Positions 26,029 to 33,592 of a DNA stretch of 47,826 nucleotides are shown here, one piece after another. The notes under the pieces were generated by a model. That model saw nothing but the letters and a program-made list of their open reading frames with translations. It searched no databases and was not told the origin of the DNA. Positions within the stretch are counted from its first letter, which is position 1. The number at the start of each line of letters is the position of its first letter. The stretch comes from an uncultured Thiotrichales bacterium (lineage in GTDB: Bacteria > Pseudomonadota > Gammaproteobacteria > Francisellales > CACEW01). Both the position numbers and the translations under genes were made by a program. The stretch spans positions 1 through 47,826 of the forward strand of contig CAIQBE010000044.1 of NCBI GenBank assembly GCA_903870015.1, written 5' to 3'.

Positions 26029-27521
26029 GCTTCAAAGAATCGCTTATTTTTTTCACTCTAAGATGCGTCGGGCAATTATCATTACGAAAACTCCATGCCT
26101 TGGCGGCCTTTGTCAATTTCCTATTATCGCTGTTTCCGTTACGAATGATCAGGTTCAAACGCACGATTTACATTAATATTAGCCGCTGCATGCCTGAGCT
26201 CACGCCTACGGAGTTAAAGCGCTTAGTCGATGACACGACATTTCACACGATTGTACGCATGTTAGAAATGATGTTTTTTTGGTTTGCGCCCTTAGATAAA
26301 GTGAAAGCACTAAAATGGGAAACAGTGAATGAAGAAGGCTACAAAAATGCAACCCATGCTAGCGGGATGATTACGCTATACACGCACTTTGGTGCTTGGG
26401 AAGCTCTTAATTATTATGGCGGTACGCACTATTCTTTATCCACGCTTTATAAACCTTTTAAAAAAGCCTATCAAGAGATTTTATTAAAAATCGCGCGCGA
26501 GCGTTTTGGCATCAATATGTTCCCCGCTAATGTTTCTGGTATCAAAAGTTTATTCCAGGCACTGAAATCCGGTAAATGCATCTGCATTCCCTGTGACCAT
26601 GATCCTGGAGATAATGGCGGTATGTATGTGCCGTTTTTTAATATCCCTGCCAACACCACAACTTTGGTGGCAAAATTTGCCAAAAAAACCACGGCTTCTA
26701 TTTACTTTGTCACAGCCGAGCGCTTGCCCAAAGGCGCTGGGTTTCGTATTCACTTCATTCCTGGCCTTGAGGCCCTACGCGCCCCTAATCCTCAAGACGC
26801 AGTTCGTGCCCTTAACGCCCAAATGGCCGATATGATTAAACTCTTTCCCGAGCAACATGAATGGTCCTATAAGCGCTTTCGCCGCACGCGCTTTGGCAAA
26901 CATGGCTTTTATGAAACCGAAGCTTTACATGCTAATGTCGCCATTGGCCTGATCGGCGGCATTGCCATGGGTAAAACCACAGCGGCACAATTCTTTGCCA
27001 ATGCAGGCACTAAGATCATCGACACTGATCACATTGCCCGTGACTTAACAGCACCTGGGCCAATTCTGGATCAAATCACCCAGCATTTTGGTGCTGAGGT
27101 TCTCGCCTCTGATGGCACGCTGAATCGCCGCAACTTAAGAAAAATTATTTTTGAAAATCCTGAGGGCCGCAAGTGGTTAGAAGCGTTACTGCATCCGCTG
27201 ATTCGTCAACAAGCTGAACAAGAAGCCAAAGAAGCCCCCGGCCCCTACAGCATCGTAGCGATCCCCTTATTAAAACAACGCGAAGATTATGCGTTCTTAC
27301 AAAAAATCATTGCGATCATTACACCCAAAGATCTACAAACCCCCCGCCTAATGGCACGCGATCACATCAGCGAAGCCGAAGCTGAATCGATCATTGCCAC
27401 GCAACCAAGCATCGAAGACTTTACCCGCATTGCCGATATCGTCATTGAAAATAATGGCACAGAAGCTGAGTTGATGGTGAAGTTGCAGGCGGTGTATGAG
27501 CGCTTAGCGCGTGAGGGATAA
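26019..27521 (+). CDS. Fusion of LpxL-like lipid A acyltransferase and dephospho-CoA kinase
   Basis: One 500-residue frame joins two enzymes. Residues 1-300 are a lipid A late acyltransferase (LpxL/HtrB type). It has a hydrophobic N-terminus, the catalytic HX4E motif H123-FGAW-E128, PCDHDPGDNGGMYVPFF, and the family end EQHEWSYKRFRRTRFG. Residues 307-500 are CoaE, which phosphorylates dephospho-CoA in the last step of CoA synthesis. That part has Walker A GGIAMGKTT (313-321), DTDHIAR, FGAEVLASDGTLNRRNLR, IIFENPEGRKWLEALLHPLI, and VAIPLL. No ATG, GTG or TTG lies at the junction (EALHANVAIGL), so a separate CoaE start is unlikely. Both active sites look intact. The pairing has a logic, as CoA feeds acyl carrier protein. 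Confidence 0.85.
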   Translation: MRLSFKESLIFFTLRCVGQLSLRKLHALAAFVNFLLSLFPLRMIRFKRTIYINISRCMPELTPTELKRLVDDTTFHTIVRMLEMMFFWFAPLDKVKALKWETVNEEGYKNATHASGMITLYTHFGAWEALNYYGGTHYSLSTLYKPFKKAYQEILLKIARERFGINMFPANVSGIKSLFQALKSGKCICIPCDHDPGDNGGMYVPFFNIPANTTTLVAKFAKKTTASIYFVTAERLPKGAGFRIHFIPGLEALRAPNPQDAVRALNAQMADMIKLFPEQHEWSYKRFRRTRFGKHGFYETEALHANVAIGLIGGIAMGKTTAAQFFANAGTKIIDTDHIARDLTAPGPILDQITQHFGAEVLASDGTLNRRNLRKIIFENPEGRKWLEALLHPLIRQQAEQEAKEAPGPYSIVAIPLLKQREDYAFLQKIIAIITPKDLQTPRLMARDHISEAEAESIIATQPSIEDFTRIADIVIENNGTEAELMVKLQAVYERLAREG

Positions 27522-27960
27522 GAGCATAACTTGGGCGCATCAATTTGATAATGCGTAATACTCATCAACACCAAAAAAGACCCACAGCCCTAACCATGTG
27601 CAGCATGCGCCAAAACACCAAACAGCCTGTCGTCCTGATAATGCTCAGCATTAATTAAAGACTGCTGCATAACCCAGGCCCAGGCCTACTCCCCCAGCGT
27701 CATCCTTCGAAAAATTGCGCAGCAATTTTTGCGGAGGAACCAGGACCCAATCGCATGCAGCATAGCTGCATTCAATCCTTCCCTAATCATGCAATGAATG
27801 CAGCTACGCTGCATGCTATTAAAAACTGGATCCTCCGCAAAATTCGAAGGATGACGCCGGGGAGGAGCATGCCTGGGTTATGCAGATGAACGCTACGCAT
27901 TATCAGGACGACGGCAGGTTTTTTAATGGGACAGTCCTAAGACTTTGATATTTATAAAAA
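27522..27960. other. Intergenic stretch holding a palindromic element
   Basis: This 440 bp gap between the convergent fusion gene and glmS has no believable gene. Most of it is the 300 bp inverted-repeat element described separately. The outer 100 bp on the left and 40 bp on the right show nothing further. Confidence 0.6.
27621..27920. repeat. 300 bp palindromic element, MITE-like
   Basis: The ends (27621-27644 and 27897-27920) are inverted copies: AACAGCCTGTCGTCCTGATA on the left against AACCTGCCGTCGTCCTGATA from the right. Shared blocks continue inward: TGCATAACCCAGGC, GCGTCATCCTTCGAA, and TTTTGCGGAGGA-CCAG. The centre is a perfect-looking stem (27753-27774 with 27795-27816, differing at one base) around a 20-base loop. 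The left arm has an extra 19-base mini hairpin. No ORF lies inside. The RNA or single strand would fold into one long hairpin. Confidence 0.8.
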
Positions 27961-29772
27961 CTACTCCACCGTCACACTCTTCGCCAAATTTCTGGGCTGA
28001 TCGACATCAGCGCCGTTCGCCACTCCGACGTGATAAGCTAATAATTGCAGGGCGATGGTTTCCACGAACGGGCTTAAGTTTTCTGATACTTTGGGCAGAT
28101 AAATCACTTTGCCTAGCCATTTGTGTCGCTCTGCTATCGCTGCATCGACGAATAGATATAGCTGGCCTTTGCGCGCGGCAATTTCTTCGATATTGCTTTT
28201 GAGCTTGTCGATCAGGGCATCATTGGGGACTAGGACAATCACAGGCATCGCTTCGTCGATTAAGGCCAATGGGCCGTGTTTTAATTCGCCGGCAGGATAG
28301 CTTTCTGCGTGGATATACGAAATCTCTTTTAGCTTTAACGCGCCTTCCATCGCCACGGGGTAATGGACGCCGCGACCTAAGAATAGCGCCCCTTGGGCAG
28401 CTTTAATATCTTGGGCTAATGCTTTTATTTCATCATCAAGCTTTAATACTTCTTGCAATACTGGCGCAAGATTCACTAAATCGGTTAGGGGTGGCACGTG
28501 TTTTTTATCACAGAGCACGGTTGTTAATAAATACAGACCCAATATCTGGGCTAAAAATGTTTTGGTGGCAGCAACGCCAATTTCCGTGCCTGCACGTGTC
28601 AGATACACTAAATCAGCCTCTCGCGCCAAGGTACTCGTGGCCACATTACAAATCGCGAGTGTTGCTAAAAAGCCCTTGTCTTTGGCCATGCGTAATGCTG
28701 CTAGAGTATCGGCGGTTTCACCCGATTGTGAAATCGCGATAAATAACGTTTTAGGCGCCACCGGACTATCGCGATAACGATATTCACTGGCGACTTCAAC
28801 ATCACATGGGATTTTTGCGATGGCTTCTAACCAATATTTGGCGATCATGCCGGCATGATAACTTGTGCCACAGGCAATGATTTTGATATTTTTGACTTTG
28901 GGTAAGATTTTGCGGGCGCGTTCGCCAAAGGCTTCGACCACACCTTGGCGTGCTTCAAGATATTGCATTAAAATATCATTGATCATCTCAGGTTGCTCAA
29001 AAATTTCTTTGAACATAAAATGTTGAAACTCGCCTTTTTCAGCGGCATCTTCCGCCACATCAAGTTCTTTAATTGGACGTGTAACTATTTTACCCTGAGC
29101 ATTCGTGATGTTAATTTTATCGCGAAATATTTGCGCACAATCGCCTTCTTCCAAATAAATAAAGCGTTGCGTGACCGGTAATAAAGATAAAGCATCAGAG
29201 GCAATAAAGTTTTCACCCGCACCTAAACCAATCACCAACGGCGAACCCTGGCGCAGCGCCCATAACTCTTCGTGATGATGACGATGCATGATGAGAAGCG
29301 CAAAGGCGCCTTTCAATTGCCGCTCTACGATTCTTAATGCGGTGAGCATGTCTGAGTGAGTATCGAGGGTTTCATTCAACAAACAGGCAATAACCTCGGT
29401 ATCCGTGTCGGAGTGAAAGACGCAACCACGACTGATCAGCTGCTCTTTTAATTCCGTGTAATTTTCAATAATGCCGTTATGCACGAGCATAATATCACCG
29501 GCGATATGAGGATGGGCATTGGCCTCTGTAGGTTTGCCATGGGTTGCCCAACGCGTATGTGCAATGCCCATATCACTACTACAAGGTGTTTCGGCTAATT
29601 TCTTTGCTAGGCTCTCAATTTTCCCTACCGAACGAATTCGTAAAAATTCATCATCATGATCAAGCACACCAATCCCGGCAGAATCATAGCCGCGGTATTC
29701 TAAGCGGCGCAGGCCATCTAACAATACGGGTACTATATTTTTTTGAGCAATGGCTCCGACGATTCCACACAT
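27961..29772 (-). CDS. glmS: Glutamine-fructose-6-phosphate aminotransferase
   Basis: A 603-residue enzyme that makes glucosamine-6-phosphate from fructose-6-phosphate and glutamine, the entry to UDP-GlcNAc. The N-terminal nucleophile C2 is exposed after Met removal (MCGIVGAIAQK). The glutaminase motifs RRLEYRGYDSAG, HTRWATHGKP and HNGIIENY are followed by two SIS domains, with GTSYHAG and SQSGETADTL. It ends in the family signature PRNLAKSVTVE. It lies eight bases after glmU on the same strand, an operon found in many bacteria. No glmS ribozyme is seen. Confidence 0.97.
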   Translation of the reverse strand: MCGIVGAIAQKNIVPVLLDGLRRLEYRGYDSAGIGVLDHDDEFLRIRSVGKIESLAKKLAETPCSSDMGIAHTRWATHGKPTEANAHPHIAGDIMLVHNGIIENYTELKEQLISRGCVFHSDTDTEVIACLLNETLDTHSDMLTALRIVERQLKGAFALLIMHRHHHEELWALRQGSPLVIGLGAGENFIASDALSLLPVTQRFIYLEEGDCAQIFRDKINITNAQGKIVTRPIKELDVAEDAAEKGEFQHFMFKEIFEQPEMINDILMQYLEARQGVVEAFGERARKILPKVKNIKIIACGTSYHAGMIAKYWLEAIAKIPCDVEVASEYRYRDSPVAPKTLFIAISQSGETADTLAALRMAKDKGFLATLAICNVATSTLAREADLVYLTRAGTEIGVAATKTFLAQILGLYLLTTVLCDKKHVPPLTDLVNLAPVLQEVLKLDDEIKALAQDIKAAQGALFLGRGVHYPVAMEGALKLKEISYIHAESYPAGELKHGPLALIDEAMPVIVLVPNDALIDKLKSNIEEIAARKGQLYLFVDAAIAERHKWLGKVIYLPKVSENLSPFVETIALQLLAYHVGVANGADVDQPRNLAKSVTVE

Positions 29773-29780
29773 ATCAATTC

Positions 29781-31154
29781 CTATTTTTTATTTTTTACGG
29801 GCCGCTTCCAGCCTTCGATCACTTGTTGGGGCACACGTGATACCGCTAAGACATCGGCGGTGATATCTTTGGTAATGGTGCTACCAGCACCAATCGTCGC
29901 ACCCTTACCCACACTCACAGGCGCAACTAATTGCACATCTGAGCCGACAAATACATCATCGGCAATTTTGGTTTTATGTTTATGCGCGCCGTCATAATTG
30001 CAGGTGATGACGCCTGCACCGATATTCACGTTTTTGCCAATCTCAGCATCGCCGATATAACTTAAATGATTCGCTTTTGAGCCTGATGCAATCTCTGTAT
30101 TTTTGATTTCGACAAAATTGCCGATATGCACTGCATCCGCGAGTACTGTTTCTGGGCGAATGCGCGCAAAAGGCCCAATGACACAGCCTGCGCCTATGAC
30201 CGCGCCTTCGATTACTGAATTGGCCTTGATGGTGGTATTGGGCGCGAGTTTGACATTTTCGAGATAACAATTGGGGCCAATATAGCAATTTTCTGCGAGC
30301 TCAACCTTCCCGGCTAAAATGACATTGACATCAATCACGCAGTCTTTCGCTGGAATGACTTCGCCGCGAATATCAAAACGCGCAGGATCATAGAGTGTCA
30401 CGCCCGATAGCATTAATCTTTGCGCCTGCCACTTTTGATAAATACGCTCTAAGCGCGAGAGTTCTGCGCGGGTATTCGTTCCTAGGATCTCTTCGGTTTG
30501 TCTTGGGCGCGATACCGTAATTGAGACATGTTCTTGGCAAGCAAAGCTAACGATTTCTGTTAGATAATATTCTTTTTGGGCATTATTCTTACCCAATTTA
30601 GGCAGCCATTTTTGTAGGTAATGCACGGGCACGCAATAGATCCCAGTGTTAATCTCGGTGATGTTGCGCTCCATATCGGTGGCATCTTTTTCTTCCACAA
30701 TGCCTTTCACATGATTAAATTCATCGCGAATAATCCGCCCTAATCCAGTCGGGTTAGGCACATGCGCGCTCACCATACCCATTTGATCTTTACCCGTGCT
30801 CGTCACTAAATTCGCCAACGTCTCAGGCGTAATGAGAGGTACATCACCGCAAAGAATCAATACTTGATCATTGGGGTCTTTTAAATAGGGCAGACACATC
30901 TGCACCGCATGCCCAGTCCCCAGGCGCTCTTTTTGCTCAACCCAGGTAATATTTTGATGATGCGCCATTGCCGCCAAAACTACGTCACCCATATGGCCAT
31001 AAATCACAAAAGTTTTTGCAGGCTTAAGATGTGATACCGCATCAATCACATGATCGAGCAAAGCCTTGCCCCCTAATTTATGCAAAACTTTGGGCTGATT
31101 GGAAGCCATACGCGTGCCAGAACCACCTGCCAAGATAATGACGTTTAGAGCCAT
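29781..31154 (-). CDS. glmU: Bifunctional UDP-GlcNAc pyrophosphorylase / GlcN-1-P acetyltransferase
   Basis: A 457-residue enzyme that acetylates glucosamine-1-phosphate and joins it to UTP, giving UDP-GlcNAc for peptidoglycan and lipid A. The uridylyltransferase half begins with ILAGGSGTRM and has LCGDVPLI and EINTGIY. The left-handed beta-helix C-terminal half shows hexapeptide repeats and the acetyltransferase segment HLSYIGDAEIGKNVNIGAG. I use the ATG of MALNVII, which has GGA eight bases upstream; a GTG four codons earlier is less likely. First gene of the glmU-glmS unit. Confidence 0.97.
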   Translation of the reverse strand: MALNVIILAGGSGTRMASNQPKVLHKLGGKALLDHVIDAVSHLKPAKTFVIYGHMGDVVLAAMAHHQNITWVEQKERLGTGHAVQMCLPYLKDPNDQVLILCGDVPLITPETLANLVTSTGKDQMGMVSAHVPNPTGLGRIIRDEFNHVKGIVEEKDATDMERNITEINTGIYCVPVHYLQKWLPKLGKNNAQKEYYLTEIVSFACQEHVSITVSRPRQTEEILGTNTRAELSRLERIYQKWQAQRLMLSGVTLYDPARFDIRGEVIPAKDCVIDVNVILAGKVELAENCYIGPNCYLENVKLAPNTTIKANSVIEGAVIGAGCVIGPFARIRPETVLADAVHIGNFVEIKNTEIASGSKANHLSYIGDAEIGKNVNIGAGVITCNYDGAHKHKTKIADDVFVGSDVQLVAPVSVGKGATIGAGSTITKDITADVLAVSRVPQQVIEGWKRPVKNKK

Positions 31155-31225
31155 ATTAAAGTCCACTATGTCGATATTTTGCGTTATTTTACTGTATTTT
31201 TACGAATAATGCAGTGGGGGATCGC

Positions 31226-31273
31226 GAGATTTTGGCAAAATCTCTTGACCTTAGCGCCAGTTTATTGTTAAAT
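31226..31273 (+). promoter_or_regulatory. tRNA-Phe promoter with an upstream hairpin
   Basis: TTGACC (31245-31250) and TTAAAT (31268-31273) are 17 bases apart and a GC-rich AGCCCCT discriminator follows, as in stringently controlled stable-RNA promoters. Directly before the -35 box, GAGATTTT-GGC-AAAATCTC (31226-31244) is a perfect 8 bp inverted repeat. It may be a transcription stop for readthrough or a protein site. Confidence 0.6.
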
Positions 31274-31289
31274 AGCCCCTCAAGATGAT

Positions 31290-31365
31290 GGCTCAGTAGC
31301 TCAGTCGGTAGAGCAGAGGATTGAAAATCCTTGTGTCGGTGGTTCGATTCCGCCCTGAGCCACCA
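31290..31365 (+). tRNA. tRNA-Phe (GAA)
   Basis: A 76-base tRNA with an encoded CCA end. The acceptor stem GGCTCAG (31290-31296) pairs with CTGAGCC (31355-31361). The D arm holds AGCTCAGTCGGTAGAGC, and the anticodon loop TTGAAAA gives anticodon GAA in stem AGGAT/ATCCT-type pairing. The T arm contains GGTTCGATTCC. Isotype Phe is clear from the anticodon. A T-rich run starts six bases after the CCA. Confidence 0.97.
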
Positions 31366-31407
31366 TGTTTTTTGGCAATTTTTGAGTTTTACAATAACTT
31401 CTCAGCA

Positions 31408-31572
31408 CTACTTTTTTGCATGCTCTCCAAAAATCTCCGCATAACGCTCTTTTGATTTTTCAGTCATGACGGACTGATAAACACCACCTTGCAGGGCTTG
31501 AAATAACTCTTGTTCTTCTTGATCTAGCACATCGACAGGCTCATATTTTTTAAAATCAATTTTTGCTTTCAT
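31408..31572 (-). CDS. Small 54-aa protein coupled to an AAA ATPase
   Basis: A 54-residue ORF beginning MKAKIDFKKYEPVDVLDQEE and containing QELFQALQGGVYQSV, ending in a basic HAKK. Its ATG overlaps the ATPase stop as ATGA, the mark of coupled translation. The acidic 'L-D-x-E-E-Q-x-L' opening and 'Y-x-S-V' core resemble small CopG/BrnA-like antitoxin partners, but this likeness is weak and by eye. It could also be a small accessory subunit of the ATPase. Below the usual size threshold, it is easily missed. Confidence 0.65.
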   Translation of the reverse strand: MKAKIDFKKYEPVDVLDQEEQELFQALQGGVYQSVMTEKSKERYAEIFGEHAKK

Positions 31573-32759
31573 AGCGTTTCTTCACGAAAGGCCAACGACA
31601 ACAACGCCTCTTGCCAATGCAATGCCTGCACCAAACCATCACCAAACACTTTCTTGATTGGATCATTACTAATACACCAAAATTGGGCCCCTGGAAATTC
31701 TGGCTGGATTTTTTTAAGCGTAGCGATTGCGCCCTCATCGACCTGCGCTGTGCTTTTGATTTCAATAAATATCAATGGCTTCCCAGGTCGCTCAATGACT
31801 AAATCTACCTCTAAATCATCTTTGGCGCGAAAAAAACTTAGACGATAATCAGGATGAAAATATTGGCACAACTTATAGCATTCTGTAATCACGAACTGTT
31901 CGAAATAATCACCATAGGCAAATGTCTGTGGCGTTAGCTCTATGCGGTGTGTACGTGCTAAGGTTCTGGCCACTCCCACATCAAAAAAATAAAACTTTGG
32001 TTTTTTGGCGAGGCGTTTACGGAAAGAGTGTTGATATGACTCGAGCGTAAAACCGGCCCAGGTGTCTTCTAGTATGCTGAAATAAGTCCTCACTGTTTTA
32101 TCATCAACGCCGCAATCTCTGGCGATGTTTGTATAATTGATAATTTTACCATTGCCTTGCGCGGCAACTTCTAAAAACTTGCGAAAAGGTTCTAATTTTC
32201 GAATTAAGTGCTCGGCCCAGATTTCTTCTTTTAGGTAGGTGTATGTATAGGCCTCTAAAAAATCCCACTGTTCTTCTTTGGTTTTAAAACTCCAGACTTT
32301 AGGCAGCATGCCGACGGCCAGGGCCTGATCTAAATTAAACTGCTCTTTTAACTCTGTGAAGGTAAACGGATACAGATGCCTTATAAAAGCCCGCCCAGCC
32401 AAAAGATTAGCACCGCCATGTTTTAACTTTCTGGCACTTGAGCCTGTTAAGATGAAGTATTTTTGAGTGCTCTCAATTAGACTGTGAACTGCATCCAGCA
32501 GTTTTGGCACTTTTTGAATTTCATCGATGACGACATAGCGTGTGGTTTCTGGAAGCGCCCTCACTTCCTGTAGCAAAAGCGCTGGATTTTTAAGGTAACG
32601 GTCTTCAACCGAAGCATCGAGCAAATCAATCCAAAATGCCTCTTGCTGATCAAAGGCTTTTCGAATCAACGTACTTTTGCCTACACCACGCGCACCAAAC
32701 AGAAAAAAACTGTAGTTTTTAGGCAACGTTAAAAGACGCTCTTGCATCTCAATATCCAT
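31569..32759 (-). CDS. AAA ATPase with DUF4143 C-terminal domain (second)
   Basis: A 396-residue relative of the ATPase at 8180. Walker A is GARGVGKST (22-30), Walker B is YVVIDEIQK (75-83), with FILTGSSARKL and LLAGRAF after it. The DUF4143 half ends in a nuclease-like EVDLVIE...FIEIKST pattern, with the E-x-K preserved here unlike in the first ATPase. The gene lacks a recognisable ribosome binding site; its ATG lies inside a repeated element. It is followed by the coupled 54-aa ORF. Role of the family is not settled. Confidence 0.87.
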   Translation of the reverse strand: MDIEMQERLLTLPKNYSFFLFGARGVGKSTLIRKAFDQQEAFWIDLLDASVEDRYLKNPALLLQEVRALPETTRYVVIDEIQKVPKLLDAVHSLIESTQKYFILTGSSARKLKHGGANLLAGRAFIRHLYPFTFTELKEQFNLDQALAVGMLPKVWSFKTKEEQWDFLEAYTYTYLKEEIWAEHLIRKLEPFRKFLEVAAQGNGKIINYTNIARDCGVDDKTVRTYFSILEDTWAGFTLESYQHSFRKRLAKKPKFYFFDVGVARTLARTHRIELTPQTFAYGDYFEQFVITECYKLCQYFHPDYRLSFFRAKDDLEVDLVIERPGKPLIFIEIKSTAQVDEGAIATLKKIQPEFPGAQFWCISNDPIKKVFGDGLVQALHWQEALLSLAFREETL

Positions 32760-32802
32760 TTTCGGAGTATATTCCGAAATTGTACGCCATTTCCGGAGTA
32801 TA
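32756..32802 (-). promoter_or_regulatory. Repeated operator at the start of the second AAA ATPase
   Basis: On the minus strand TATACTCCGGAAATGG and TATACTCCGAAAATGG (16 bases, one difference, 31 bp apart) stand in tandem, and the second contains the ATG. One copy is part of a palindrome TTCGGA-N6-TCCGAA (32761-32778). This looks like an autoregulatory operator that overlaps the promoter and the start codon, possibly of a leaderless transcript. Confidence 0.55.
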
Positions 32803-32886
32803 GTCTACTTTTTTATTAACTCTTTAATAATCAATTGGTTATGATGTTTTTTAGCGATTTTGGGGACTTAAAAGAACTTAAGCTCC

Positions 32887-32956
32887 CTTTAGTTAGCTTT
32901 TCTTTAACTAAAGAAAAACGCACTTTCCTTTAGTTAAATAAAACTTAACTAAAGGA
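32887..32956. repeat. Two inverted repeats built on CTTTAGTTA
   Basis: Arms CTTTAGTTA (32887-32895) and TAACTAAAG (32905-32913) form one hairpin. TCCTTTAGTTAA (32926-32937) and TTAACTAAAGGA (32945-32956) form a perfect 12 bp one. Thus CTTTAGTTA occurs four times in alternating orientation, in the spacer between the minus-strand ATPase and the plus-strand GNAT gene. No T tract follows; a regulator site is likely. Confidence 0.6.
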
Positions 32957-33043
32957 TTATTACGGCAAGTCTAACCCCAAAAAGCACATTATTGCCAAGC
33001 GCTGCCTCGTCTTGTAGACTAGGCCCAACATACGGAGAACCCC

Positions 33044-33481
33044 ATGCACCCAACCATAAAGCCCCGCACCACCGCCACTGAAATTCTCCAAACTTTTCCG
33101 GTGCTTAAATAACTGCGTCCTCATCTTGAGGAGATTCAATACCCGGGCTTAATTGAAACGCTGAAACGTGAAGGCGCTACCTTGATTGCGGCATTTGATG
33201 CGCAGGATCAATGTCTTGGCGTTGCTATTTTTCGTATCCATACGTTGATGTTTTTAAATGGTGAGCGAGAAATGTATGTGGATGATCTTATGGTGGCTGA
33301 AAGTGCTCGCTCACAAGGAATTGGCAAATTGCTTTTGGATTGGCTAAAGGCTGAGGCAGCGCGCCTGGGTTGTGTGGGTTTGAGTTTAGACTCAGCCAAT
33401 TATCGCGTGGATGCGCATCGCTTTTATAAACGTGAAGGCTTGGAGAATATGGGAGGGCATTTTCGTGCGGCTTTTTCTTAG
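33044..33481 (+). pseudogene. GNAT acetyltransferase with an in-frame stop
   Basis: From ATG 33044 (GGAG nine bases upstream) the frame gives MHPTIKPRTTATEILQTFPV then LK and a TAA at 33110-33112. The same frame continues immediately as LRPHLEEIQYPGLIETLKRE and runs intact to 33481. The distal part carries the acetyl-CoA motif ARSQGIGKLLLDWL and ends AHRFYKREGLENMGGHF. Replacing TAA with CAA (Gln) would restore a 145-residue GNAT. A TTG at 33182 with GAAGG upstream could allow re-initiation, but its product would lack the first two strands. Probably a recent nonsense mutation; a sequencing error is possible. Confidence 0.75.
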
Positions 33482-33503
33482 ACTGAACTCATCATGCAAA
33501 ACG

Positions 33504-33518
33504 AAATGATTCTCATTT
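33504..33518 (+). promoter_or_regulatory. Fur-like box before the cyd operon
   Basis: AAATGATTCTCATTT is a perfect 6-3-6 inverted repeat and differs from the core Fur consensus AATGATAATCATT at two central bases. It lies 75 bp before cydA and about 40 bp before a perfect TATAAT at 33555-33560. Iron control of the oxidase is plausible. I see no convincing -35 box. Confidence 0.5.
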
Positions 33519-33592
33519 AAGATCAAGATTCAACCTTTTTTTAAGCATTTGGTTTATAATGTGCGCTTAAAATTCAATGGAGCTTAAACTTT

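Noticed and set aside
27601..27920. Insertion sequence with transposase
   Set aside because: The palindromic element has no ORF of useful size; it can only be a non-autonomous element.
28419..28742. 107-codon plus-strand ORF inside glmS
   Set aside because: Fully inside an intact, well-conserved gene on the other strand.
29700..29800. glmS ribozyme or riboswitch upstream of glmS
   Set aside because: Only eight bases separate glmU and glmS, leaving no room for it.
33182..33481. TTG-started GNAT as an intact 99-aa gene
   Set aside because: The frame clearly extends upstream to an ATG with a ribosome site, interrupted by one stop, so it is better seen as a broken gene.
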